Assembly: GCF_020921035.1 (NCBI RefSeq)
Contig: NC_063156.1
Location: 2,294,001-2,358,000 of the forward strand
DNA from: Rhodamnia argentea
Taxonomy: Eukaryota; Streptophyta; Magnoliopsida; Myrtales; Myrtaceae
Direction of reading: 5' to 3'
DNA: 64,000 nucleotides
Positions 39,501 to 49,872 of the stretch are shown piece by piece (within the stretch, counting starts at the first letter, position 1; each line of letters starts with the position of its first letter). A program made the position numbers and the translations under genes. The notes beneath the pieces were generated by a model. The model ran no database searches. It saw only the letters and a program-made list of their open reading frames with translations, and was not told where the DNA came from.

Positions 39501-42287
39501 AAATATGACAACAATGAAGTTATCTGTGATCTTGCATACTTTCCAAGAATGTTGAGAACCAGATCTACTCAGTAGGGCTTCTCTCTTCAGATGTAACATG
39601 TATACTCTCTTGGATTTCATAGTCTTCGAAGAAACTACGGCGTGCCTGTAACCCGTTATAAGGTAACGAAGTGTAAATTACCAATACTAAATATAATGTG
39701 CTACCAGTTTCTACAACTACAATACTCTGGAACGTACCTTCCTAAATGCATAGAAGCAATTGGCCCTCCATATCCAAACAAGCCAAAGAAAGGCTGCACC
39801 ACACTCAACAAATTATCCACAAACCAGAAGCGATTTGAACTTTTGGAGATTTAAAATAGGTCACTTTCCCGATTCAAAGCCATGGAACGGTGAATTGTCA
39901 GCAAGGATCATACTGTCAACTCCTCTCAAATAATTCCAACTCATTGAAAACAGAAGTTCGTGTTTGCTTTCTCATGGGGGAGGATAGGGAAAAGATACAA
40001 ATCAACATGATTTATGTTATTCAAAGAAGCTAATGCTGCATGGTGCAACAGAGTTTTGAAAATCAATTCCACTGAGGGGAAGTGGAAGGTATCGGCAACA
40101 TTTGTGGGAAGGGGAAGTTAATTCTTAAAACATTGAATACGTCATGTCATACTTGACAGTGTATGAATATGGCTGTGGAAAAATCGATTCACTCCTAATT
40201 TATTGAAGTCAACACATGTAATTTCCATCTCATGGAAATATGAATGGATTCCTGCTACTTGCAAAAGAACATTTTGCATGTCCTTTTCATGCAGAGACAA
40301 GGAGATTCAATTCATGTTACATGTTTAAAGAGAAATTACCATTAGATATGGAGGTTTTCCACCTACTGCCATAGCTTTGAACTTTCTGTGAAGTGAGGCA
40401 CCCATCTTTCCCCTAGACAAAAGGAATGAACACAAAATCCATGTAAAGTCACAAAAGATAATCATATTAGAAACCAAGGCTTGCTAGCAAAAGGAATTTA
40501 ATATAAGTTGCCATGGGCGCGTGAGTGTGCGGGTGTATGTTTGGGATTGGGTTTGGGTTACATGAGGGAAGAAAAAACATTGCTTCAGAGTACTGCATAC
40601 CACTTTGTTATAGAGCTCTCATCACTGGCATCCATTCCAGGGCCAGTGTCAAAGATAGAGATCTTTTCATCGGATATATCCAAGCTGCAAATTCAAAACA
40701 ATAGCGATCCAGGCTCCAAAATTCAAAACCAACCAAATGTCCATAAGAATGCAGCTAGCACAAGCATCAAGATGAAAGATGAAAATATAGCTTAGACGTG
40801 ATCATACAGCATCAAACACCTATACTGGTTATTTTCACATATCGTGTCAAAGTAACTGTGACAGTCCTCAAATGACACTTATAATTCATAATATATTGCT
40901 GAAAGATGTTTGCATCGATGAAGTCCTATGTGGTTCAGACTAAAAGAAGAGTTTTGTTCGCAATAGCAAACGGGCAGTGATACTTCCAAACAATGGAAAA
41001 GCTTCAATGTTGCTTTCCATTACCCTCGAGATTTATCCTTCACTAGTTTAGTTGAACTACAGGAATGCGAGTCTACAATAGTTTGTATATGTCCAGTAAA
41101 CAATTCATTAATCGAATTTTATACATTTGCTTAGTATAAAGTTTCTATTTGAAAAGAAAAGGTTCCTTTTATAGGAGAAGTCCTAAGATGCAGCCGGTTC
41201 AACAACTAGATCAACACAAAGAAGCATCAACTTTTGTACAGCTTCCACCACAAGCCACGAAATGGATTCTAAAAATTCACGAATTCTCAGCCTTAAGCCA
41301 CAAAGGGTATGTTTCCAATCCTAATAATCATGTAACAAGATCAAGAAATCACCTAATCAATCTAGATTTCGGAGGATTAGCCCATACAGCTTGCAAGGAA
41401 TTATCCTGGTGAAATGAACAGTAGTCAGTTTGGGATCAAACGGGGATCTCAACTTCCAAAATCATCGGGACAACTTACTATCAAATCTGCAAGAGCAGTT
41501 TCAAAATTATATTCTTCAGGTAGCTCCTTCAACAATTCTGTATCAGGTGTTAAATCCCACATATCCTGCGAGAAATTTTATCCACATATCAATGCAATCA
41601 CTTGAAGAAGCACAGAGAACTAGAGAAACTCTTTCATAGCATATGTGATGTGTTTAAAGGCCATAATACGCTCCCGCATGGTACTAGCAAATTTCAGAAG
41701 AAGAAAACTCCTAAAGGACATGTGATACCTATACTTGAGAATATATCAATGGTTGAGTAAGACGCAAAAAAGAACTAAAATACTAACCTCAAATGTATTA
41801 ATTGCGTTGCCGGACCCATCCTAGTTGAAAAAAGAAAACACAAACAGTAAAATAAGTACAGCCATAAAAGTGAACATGCACAATAAAAGAACACACACAA
41901 TCTACTCTCAGTATGACTTGTCCTAATACTCACATGAAGATGTATAATATGCCGCTTATACGGTTTAAAGTTATCAAATATAATTCTTCTTTTGATCTGA
42001 TCGCCGTTGGCATCTTCGATATATAAATCCTCGTTCTCCCACGCTATAGGACGTTTCAACTTCAGCGACGGATCTTGCGCTTTGGCTAGAATGTATCTCC
42101 GTTTGATCGTAAGCACAAAGTCTCCCAAAGGCATCAGGGTGTCGGGGTCCCTTATTGTGATCCCAACACTAGTACCATTAGGCAACAGTACTGTAAATCT
42201 ATACACCCTCTCCGCGTCACCATCATCAGTTACACTGTCCACATGCCTCTTCCTATTGCTCCCACTAGTCGAGCAGCTTGGTTCCAT
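24514..42287 (-). CDS. GMI1: GMI1-like GHKL ATPase with SMC hinge domain
   Basis: Plant relative of SMCHD1; Arabidopsis GMI1 is DNA-damage induced and promotes somatic homologous recombination. Thirty-six coding exons (minus), 1495 residues: 42287-41934, 41820-41788, 41565-41479, 41405-41353, 40684-40601, 40412-40340, 39793-39738, 39645-39540, 39423-39355, 38401-38315, 37419-37369, 36799-36664, 36463-36402, 36326-36198, 34742-34652, 34549-34515, 33595-33523, 33427-33245, 33029-32871, 32252-32231, 32120-32006, 31902-31786, 31508-31188, 31078-30969, 30870-30693, 30528-30420, 30316-30222, 29849-29751, 29210-29144, 27360-27275, 27114-26977, 26735-26621, 26182-25984, 25878-25687, 25567-25253, 24802-24514. 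GHKL motifs: DLIDNSLQAVW (156-166; Asp156 sits at the usual Glu), DTGPG (188-192), and a Gly-rich lid ending FGYGG (238). An SMC hinge lies at about 1205-1400 (GLRETLFYQLFGKLQVYDTR; DGAVSLDGGIIR), then a basic coiled coil. Exon 20 is only 22 nt. The frame is open upstream to an ATG at 42428, so the start is the least certain point. Confidence 0.9.
28421..28636. repeat. 108-bp tandem duplication in GMI1 intron 29
   Basis: Copies at 28421-28528 and 28529-28636 match nearly base for base. The one clear difference is CTTCCGTTATT against CTTCCTTTATT. It lies in the 1.8-kb intron between exons 29 and 30. Near identity implies a recent event. Confidence 0.9.
30551..30644. repeat. 47-bp tandem duplication with a hairpin in GMI1 intron 25
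   Basis: Copies at 30551-30597 and 30598-30644 differ at a few bases. Each contains GAGATAGTACTGTATCTC, whose outer six bases on each side are exact complements, so each copy could fold as a small hairpin. Confidence 0.85.
36870..37310. repeat. Diverged tandem duplication in GMI1 intron 11
   Basis: Two blocks offset by about 213 bp share GTAGGCATAGC, TTGTTCGTAAATCTGAACAA and TTGTGCCTTTTCTATCCCAA in the same order. They differ at many intervening bases, so this duplication is older than the others in the gene. Confidence 0.8.
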
Positions 42288-43264
42288 CCTTAGACAGCCC
42301 AACAATCTGTTACCAAAGGGAAATGGCCAAGACAAGCTTAACAAGGACCCCACACGTGGAAAAGCGGAAATGACAGAGTAGAGGAAAAGCGTCACTTTAT
42401 CAACATATTTGGCTGTTAAGAGTTTCAAAACTACACATATCGCAAAAAGATTCGGAAGGGCAAGATGATCTTTATTTCACAATTTTCTCCTTACTAATAT
42501 TCTTCCCTGGTCCTTTCATTACCCAGATTGAAGAGAACAGAGGGCGCTGCATACTGTGAACGTAAGAACACTAGACGGATTAGCTGATAAAAACAATCAT
42601 TCGAGCAGGCTCAAACACGGCACTCTTTCCGACTCACTCTAACCAAAAGACGACGACCCATCGCGCAAACGTGATTCGACATAACAACAGGCAGAGAAAA
42701 CTCCCAGAGGTAATGTTGATACGATATGCTAAACTGGACACCAAGCAAACACAGACCGCCGAACGAAACTCAAACAGCACAGGCAACCCATGAACGTCGG
42801 AAAAGCGCGACCGAAAAGGGGAAGGAAAATGGAAGAGGCGAAAGCGTGCCTTGAGGAATGCAGCAGCGAGAGCGAACGAAAGCGACGGAGAAAACTTGAG
42901 CCCTACTCTTCTGCGTTCCGCGTCACAACGTAACGGGCGATCTCCCGAGCGCTGTTAAGAAGGGACAGAGAGGGAAGAGAGAGAGAGAGAGAGTGTGGCA
43001 GTGCAATGAAAGAGACGAAGACGAAGACGAAGTCGAAGCGCGATCGCTATGCATTCTACAACCGAAAGGTCGTACCTGACCGATATGCCGCGCGGATGGA
43101 GGACTGGTCCTCGGAGATCGTGCCACGTGGACGTTGCAACGGCGACGGCTTGATCGTACAAAAGGCTACTTTGGGAACCACCTTTCCCAAGTGGCCTTAG
43201 ACACCGAAAGTCCTTTGGTAAATTTTTTGAAAGTATCTTAGGCTCTAAGTAAGCCTTCTCGACA
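42288..43264. other. Upstream region of GMI1-like gene
   Basis: Leader and promoter of the minus-strand gene should lie here. A (GA)n tract at about 42975-42993 and a GAC/GAAGAC-rich stretch follow. Short open frames on both strands carry no recognisable domain. Confidence 0.45.
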
Positions 43265-43350
43265 AGCATATTATTTGATTCAATGATTAGGTTTAATTTT
43301 AACACGTTTGCAAAAGTACCGACACTCTTCAAGGACCTTTATGTCATGTC
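43265..43350. repeat. 86-bp direct repeat, left copy
   Basis: Begins AGCATATTATTTGATTCAAT and ends TGTCATGTC. It has the same length as, and about 8 mismatches to, the copy at 44472-44557. The two copies bracket 1.1 kb that holds a glycosyltransferase fragment. Confidence 0.85.
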
Positions 43351-43356
43351 GGTAAA

Positions 43357-43617
43357 AGGGGTGGCGGACATGTCGGAGTCGGTCGGCTCGGATCCGGGGG
43401 GCAAGTCGAGAGGGTGGATGGAGATGGGCCAACCCGAGTCCCGGTCGCAGGTGACGGAGCGTTGGAAGGAGAGGGCGTTGTTAGGGGCGGCGACAATGGT
43501 GGACTTGATGCCGTGGGAGGCGAAGAGGCAAGCGACATCAATCACGGGGATCTGGTGGCCTCCTCCAACGAAGGGGAAGAAGAACATCTCCACTTCGTGC
43601 GCCATTGACGAGAGCAC
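43357..43617 (-). pseudogene. UDP-glycosyltransferase 5' gene fragment (UGT73-like)
   Basis: A minus-strand frame encodes the first 87 or so residues of a plant family-1 glycosyltransferase. It includes EVEMFFFPFVGGGHQIPVID (acceptor-binding N-terminal strand and its His) and LFASHGIKSTIVAAPNNAL. Intact members are about 480 residues and carry a C-terminal PSPG box. Here the homology stops abruptly at PFTDM, where the DNA becomes the left 86-bp repeat and a stop follows. No other UGT segment is visible nearby, so this is a truncated copy, probably transduplicated or left behind by a rearrangement. Base composition is much more GC-rich than its surroundings. Confidence 0.8.
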
Positions 43618-43623
43618 GGGATA

Positions 43624-44471
43624 GAGGGAGAGAGGCTTAAAGATGGTTTAAGGAACATCTTTACTTCGTTCAACCTCATACGACGGCCACCGGCGCCAAA
43701 TTTGAGTCGCCGGCGGCCGCCACCCCTTCGCCAATTCCGGCAAAGGGTTTCAACTTTTCTTTAATAAAAAATGAAAAAAGTGCATTGCAAGTATAATTTT
43801 TCTAAACGCTATTTTACCCAAAGTTGCTTTGTAATGAGTTTTTAAATTACAACTTACCAAACATAATTTGCATTTTGAAAAACTCCTTCAACTTAAATTC
43901 CTTTACATTTTTCCAAAGACTTTCCGCAAAGTGTTTCCAAACACAGCCAAAGTTTTCTTCTTCTTCTTCTCCTTCTTTTTGTTGTCAAACATAATTTTTT
44001 TTTTAAACAACATCGCACAAAGTTTACAGGCTGCAATTTTGTAGCTAATAACAGCTAGATCAAACACCTTTTAGTCGCAATATTCGGTTTCATCAATTTT
44101 TACTGCGATATAAAATCCCGCATACATTTGGTGCTTTCGGGCCTCGTTTGTTTTGCGAAAAATGAATAGATAATTTTTTTCATCATTCACAAAAAAAATT
44201 TAAACATAACTTATTATTAATGATGAAAATATTTCTTATTAAATAATTATTACAAATGTTACAAGAATCGTGTTTCCTAAATTATTTATTTTTTACAAAG
44301 CAAACGGAGTCAATGAAAATTAATTGTTGACAGTAATTTATATCCAAATATTTTCGATCATTTTTTGGAAAAAAAAATTCAAATCATTTATTTTTCATGA
44401 AATAGATAAAGCCTTAATTTAATTTAATTTGGTAAAAGATATAACCGGTAAATATTATCTTTGAACATGTT
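43624..44471. other. Repeat-derived AT-rich stretch
   Basis: A short GC-rich stub (GGCGGCCGCC, about 43685-43740) is followed by AT-rich DNA. Phrases such as TTTTTCCAAAGACTTTCCGC and CCAAACATAATTTGCA resemble the arms of the elements at 45624-46495 and 57203-57838. No gene is seen. Confidence 0.45.
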
Positions 44472-44557
44472 AGCATATTATTTGATTCAATGATTATGTT
44501 TAATTTTAACACGTTTTCAAAAGTACCGACGCTCTTCGAGGACCTTCGTGTCATGTC
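44472..44557. repeat. 86-bp direct repeat, right copy
   Basis: Second copy of the repeat described at 43265-43350, followed by different DNA (AAACACGTGTCAACACTC). Confidence 0.85.
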
Positions 44558-45620
44558 AAACACGTGTCAACACTCTGAAACTCTTAGAATGTGACCGACA
44601 AGTGGTCAACGCTCTAAACAAGCCAATGACACCCACATGGTCAATTTTAAGCACTTTCAATAAATTGACGATTGAAATGTAGTATACACAACAGAAGAAA
44701 AAAAGAAAAAACTCACCACTTGTATTTTTATATATACACGACAATCTATCATGTGTATAAAAATACACTCTATTTTTTACGAAATGATGTGTCTATGTGT
44801 TGCGTCGTCGCGTTGTATCAATGTCGGTGTTACTTAAATTGGCCTTGCAATTATTCACTCTCATTAATCTTTTTAAGCAAAGACATGCTTCGGACCACAT
44901 GGTGCGCTTATAAGTAAAGAGTCAACGTCATTACTAATTTCATAAATAAATAAAAAAAAACATAAATGTTTTTAGGTTTTTTGGTTTTGCCCAAATCCTT
45001 TTATGATGGACCCGAGTAAAGTCTTTAAACCGCTCTGTCTGAACTCTATGACATAAAATTCGAGAGTATTCATGAGATGAAAGAAAGAAAAATATTTTCT
45101 CTTAACTCAGAGAGTGATAGCGAGGAAGGTAGATTCCACGTCATCTTTGAATGGCTACCGTCGGGTAGGGTCATATAGTAGCGTCATGTGCTTTGGGTGA
45201 ATCATCGGATCTTCGACTCTTGCATTGTCAATTTGTGTTTCGCACGAAGTTTTTGAACTAAATCTTGGTTCAAAGGCACTGTGTGGAAAACTAAAAAAAT
45301 GATCACATCAATGGTCATTATTCATTGCATTAAATGCACTTGCTCTATAGGATGCATCAAGCCAGATCCGTGCGCCTACTTAGGCTCATGGGATCGGTGG
45401 ACCACATAAGCCTAGCCTTGTCAAGGATCGATCGCTCGTGCTCACTTGGCCCCTCGGATTGTACAGAGGAAGAGAGTCGAGAGAGATAGAGAGAGTTGAG
45501 GACTTCAAGGAGAGAATAGGGCTATAATCAGATTTTAGGGTTCTTACAATTGGAGGAACACCCCTATTTATACAACAATGGGGTCCCCTTTTTTGACCTC
45601 TTATGTCCCCATGCATCGTC
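44558..45620. other. Intergenic, no gene seen
   Basis: AT-rich spacer with short unrelated frames only. Phrases around CACGTGTCAACACTCTG at its left edge look transposon-derived but cannot be assigned. Confidence 0.45.
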
Positions 45621-45623
45621 TAA

Positions 45624-46495
45624 GGTGGGTTTGGTTCAGCATTTCCAAAGCCCATTAGAGACCCAAAGCCCCTTGGAGAAAATGCAGGGCGTTTGGCAAC
45701 CATTCTCAAGGGGGCTTTGGGATGAAAGTTAGCTTTGAGAATGCTAAAAGCCCGATGCAAGTAGGGACCAGCATTAGGTTTTCAACATTTAGCTAAATGC
45801 TAAGCTATGATTTTTCCTTCCAAACTTACCCTTTCTTATTTTCTCAAATTCCAATTTTGCTCCTCATTTTTTTGTTATATTATTTTTAAATTAAAAAAAC
45901 CCAAAGTAAAGTTACAACCGCCGGCCAGACAGATTTGTAGTCAGCAGCGGCCGGTCAAGGTCGCCAAGGGTGGGGCGACCCCCGGTGACGCGCGACTTAG
46001 GCAACGGCTATCGGGCATATCGTAACCCCGGGCAACGATCGCCGAGCATCTTGGGACCCCAAGTCGGCCCTCACAAGGGTCACGCGACCCTTGGCCACAA
46101 GCCTAGGTGAGGGTCATGCGACCCCCGGCGACTCTCGCCCGGGCTAGCGTGGCCCGAGCAACGACCGCTAATGGTTGCGTGACCCGTGGTGGCCTTTGCC
46201 GGGATTCGCTAGACCCCTGGTGGCTTCAACCTAAGGCCGTCGGCCAATCACATCTAGCTTGCCAACAGCTGTAACTCTAGGGTTTGGATTGTCTTTTTTT
46301 TTCCTTTTATTTTTTATTTAAATAAATATGGTAGAAAACCCTTTGTAAATTTGTTTTGCCAAACACTAATTAGCCCAAAGCTATTTTCCAAAGGAGTTTT
46401 TTACCAAATGCAGTTTGCATTTTTCCAAAGCCCCTTAAGCTAAATGTATTTGCATTTATCCAAAACCCATTTTCAAAGTTGAACCAAACCCACCC
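45624..46495. mobile_element. Non-autonomous TIR element flanked by TAA, GC-rich core
   Basis: The left end GGTGGGTTTGGTTCAGC and the inverted right end GGGTGGGTTTGGTTCAAC are near-perfect inverted repeats. TAA lies directly outside both ends (45621-45623 and 46496-46498), like the 3-bp target duplication of PIF/Harbinger (Tourist) elements. The ends differ in register by one base. AT-rich arms with TTTGCATTT/CCAAAGC phrases flank a GC-rich core (about 45915-46240) made of GGTCGCGCGACCC-like words. No transposase is present. Confidence 0.65.
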
Positions 46496-46639
46496 TAATT
46501 CCTCTTGTCTTATGTGTTTAGATTTCTATGTTTCGTCTTTACATGAGCTGTCCCTTGTGGGATTTTTTACCTCCCCTGTGCCATAGGATCTTGTAGATAA
46601 TGTATCATCATTGCTTGGCTCACCCTTATGATATTATTG

Positions 46640-48612
46640 TGTAGCGTCCCGGACTCTACCGCCTTATTATCTGTGATCTATTTTAATATGATATTACGTA
46701 ATATAATGGTGCAAGCGGAAGACTATAAACATAAGACAGTGAGACGGCCATACAAAACATACAAGTTCAATCAGTAAGATCATTTAACAAATTGGGAAAT
46801 ATACTTCTTATATATATTCATACACGTCATGTACGATTTTCCATTTCAACGGACAACAAAATAGCCACCTGGGAAACCGCAACAAAAAGATAATTGCTCC
46901 CATCTCAACTACCCACTATCAGCGTACCTTACCAACGCCATCGTATATACACATCTCACGGCACAAAGCGCAAAGGGACAGTCGTGACTCCCAACTCAAA
47001 AACCTGCACGTACATCCTAAGCTTCGTTCCCGTCACACTCTACCGGGAGCCGCCGCCACCGAAGCTTACAAATGGGATCAGGCCCGTGAGGTTGCCATCA
47101 TCGTGTCTCTCAAACACGACTAAAAATGGGTACGTGACAAATCTATCCGGCCCTACAGCCAACACTAAGGTAGTTACGAGTCTCGTGAAACACGTGGCGG
47201 AACCGCCTGGGCCGTTAATCTCCTTCCAAACGTATGAAAAGTCGGTAGGAGTGCCATAGTAGAAACTAGGAGTCGAAAGTGATATCGGCATAACTGTCTA
47301 ACCGAGGAAGTGATGAAACCACGGGAGTGAGTTCGAAAACTCAGCAGCGGAATTATTAATACAAGCAACTAAACTGATTTCAGGGTCATAAAATCAGAAA
47401 GCATTCACAAGCGCTTATTGCCGAAACACACACAAGGTAACATCAGGTCGAGAAAGACTAACGCCTAAATCAAAATCAAGGCACAAGGTATGAAACACCA
47501 ACCTAATCAAGCAAACGCACAGATATACAAATTACCCTTGTAAAGCCTTAGGTCAAACCTCCTCCTACATGACTTCTTCATTTCCTTCGTTAATGCATCA
47601 CCCATGGCATTGACCTCAAATTTCCGTTTACCCATGATCATTTGGGTCTAAATTAGTGCATAGGATTCATAGGTGAAACAAAGAAACACCTGGTGACCCC
47701 ACGTGGCTCATGGCCGTACGCCCGTAAACCCATCACCGTCAGTCCACTTCATTCCGTCGACAGTTTCGACGATCCATCTCCGAATGCCAACCACCCATAG
47801 TAGTGAGGTCCCAGTACAACAGGTAAACTCAACATGCAAAACCATTCGTCAGACCACGCAAGCACAATTCCGTTTCGAAAAACCCACGACCAAATCCGTG
47901 CAATCTTACTGAATCTATGATCCAAAATCAATCTAGTGGTAAGAATTAGTAGTCCACTTGCCTTAGGTCAAAGCACAACAAAGACGGAGGTTGAATTGCC
48001 GCCGAAATGGAGCTCGGGCTCCTCCTCCTTGCTTCGGTGCCGCGGGTTCCAGAGGAAGAGAGGGAGCGAGCGAATGTCGACGAGCGAAGGAGGGGCTGAG
48101 CTGAGGCGAGAGGGTTGCCGCCGGGCTCAAGCTCGAGGAAGGAATGGCGGCGTCGAGCTGGTGGCGCCGTCGGTGGTCAAGCAAAAGTGAGCGAGAGGGT
48201 GAGCCAAGAGGGAGAGCGGGCGGAATGAACGAGGTGGGGGCGAGAGCTCTCGGCTGGGGGCTGTCCACAAAGGGCGAGGCCCTGAGGAACGAGAGGAGGG
48301 AGAGGGGCAAGGTTATTTTATAAGGGCTAGTTCGTTGCAGCTCATGGGGAGCTGGTTGGGGCAGTGGGGCCTTCGCGCTCTAATTGAGGGCCAATTTCGG
48401 CGCGAATCATTTTATCGAAGACCAAAACGACTACCGACAGCAACAGTCCACGATTTGAATTTTGAACATCTATCGCGCTCATCGCTCAAACCGAAGTCTT
48501 ATAGTCCACCACACGTAACCGTCTAATCCCCAATTCACAATTTCTAATAATTCAAGTCCGACATTAATCTATATGCCCGTAAATCTCTCCGATGGAAAAT
48601 CGGGATGTCACA
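46640..48612. mobile_element. Possible 2-kb element with degenerate TGTRRCRTCCCG ends
   Basis: TGTAGCGTCCCG on the left and, inverted, TGTGACATCCCG on the right differ at 3 of 12 bases. The interior has no recognisable protein. The GC-rich part at 47960-48310 has open frames on both strands of low-complexity composition. I found no target duplication, so the borders are tentative. Confidence 0.4.
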
Positions 48613-49672
48613 TCTTGGATGTTCCAGAATACTAGGGTCGTCTTTGCTTGCATGCCGGGCAATCTTGGGTCATGCTTGGTCATCTCGAGTCGGCCTTGGT
48701 TGGACATTGAGCTTGATCCACGACCACCATGCCTGGTCCATGGCTTGGTCCGTGGCCCGCATCACATCCGGTCCATGTCCCGCTTGTGACATGGTTCATG
48801 GCCTGGCTCGTTGCGCGTATCACAACCCAACATCGCATGAGGATTTTGCTAGACTGTAATACTATCATTTATAATGACCGATGAAATGTTAATGTTGATT
48901 GTTTGAGTCGAATTACTTACTTTTTTTTTATTTCAAAAATGTCCTCGTCGCAGTTGGAAACTTCACCTTAGGCAATGATTAATGAAATTTTCTTTGTATC
49001 TATTAGTTATATGGAGAAATTACCATTTTTGTTTAAGTTAAATTTCAAATTAAGTTAATATTTTCTTTTACGATGAAATTTAACCATTAATATTAATTTT
49101 CATTAACAACGGCTATGCACGTACTATGTTTTCATATTTGAAGCTACTAAACCATTACTAGAATTTACTAACCACGTTACAAAAATATCTAATGTCTTGT
49201 AAAGTTGTAATTCGAAGGTTACTTTTCTCATTGAAACTTACTAATTTTTTTTATGTATTAGCGAGTTTAAAACTCACTTTCAGAATATGAAAATTGCTAG
49301 TATTAACTTCTCTGGGTGCAGTAATAACATTTTTAGAACGTGAATCGAAAATGTTTGTTAAATCTCGAATTTTCGTAATTAGATGAATTAATTTCGGTTA
49401 TAAATTATATTCCTTAAGTGCGGGACTGATGTTCCTAAAAAAAAAAAAAGTGCGGGACTGATGTGAGGCGCCTTTTTCTTTTTCCAATAAAGAGATGGAG
49501 GCGGCGAGATCTGAGCGGGAGTGACGCAATCTAAAATCTTTCCGTTGTTTCTCTTTCTGCAGAATTGTTCCAGTACACGTCTTTCCATGGGAAGGCCCTG
49601 CAGTCGCCCCATCACTACTCAACACGTAGCCCGAAAATGCCGTCGCCCGATGACCTGGCCAAAGAAGACGCG
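48613..49672. other. Intergenic, distal upstream of starch synthase
   Basis: The left part repeats words like GGTCCATGGC (48640-48830). The middle is AT-rich with homopolymers. Nothing codes for a protein I know. Confidence 0.45.
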
Positions 49673-49778
49673 CCACGTCAGCTTCCCCGTGTCCGAAAGC
49701 GCGGCACCCGATCATGCACTCCGTGCTTTCCTTGGGATCCAGACGCTCACTAATTCGCTTTGCACTGCCTTATCTCTC
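49673..49778 (+). promoter_or_regulatory. Putative SSI promoter elements (ACGT motif and I-box-like)
   Basis: CCACGTCAGCTTCC at 49673-49686 holds an ACGT core. CTTATCTCTC at 49769-49778 contains GATAAG in reverse (I-box). Both strings recur in the same order and orientation upstream of psaF (60332-60345, 60380-60389). They lie 95-200 bp before the SSI ATG, a suitable place for a proximal promoter. Confidence 0.45.
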
Positions 49779-49872
49779 TCTTCGGTTCCCATTCCCAAGC
49801 GATCTCTCGCGCTCCCTCTCGCTTCTTCTTTCGCCAGCTCGCGGTCTTCGCCTCTCCGGCTGAGACCTCTCG

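Noticed and set aside
47963-48310. 115-residue minus-strand frame in a GC island
   Set aside because: Arg/Pro/Ser-rich with open frames on both strands and no recognisable fold. It lies within a probable repeat element.
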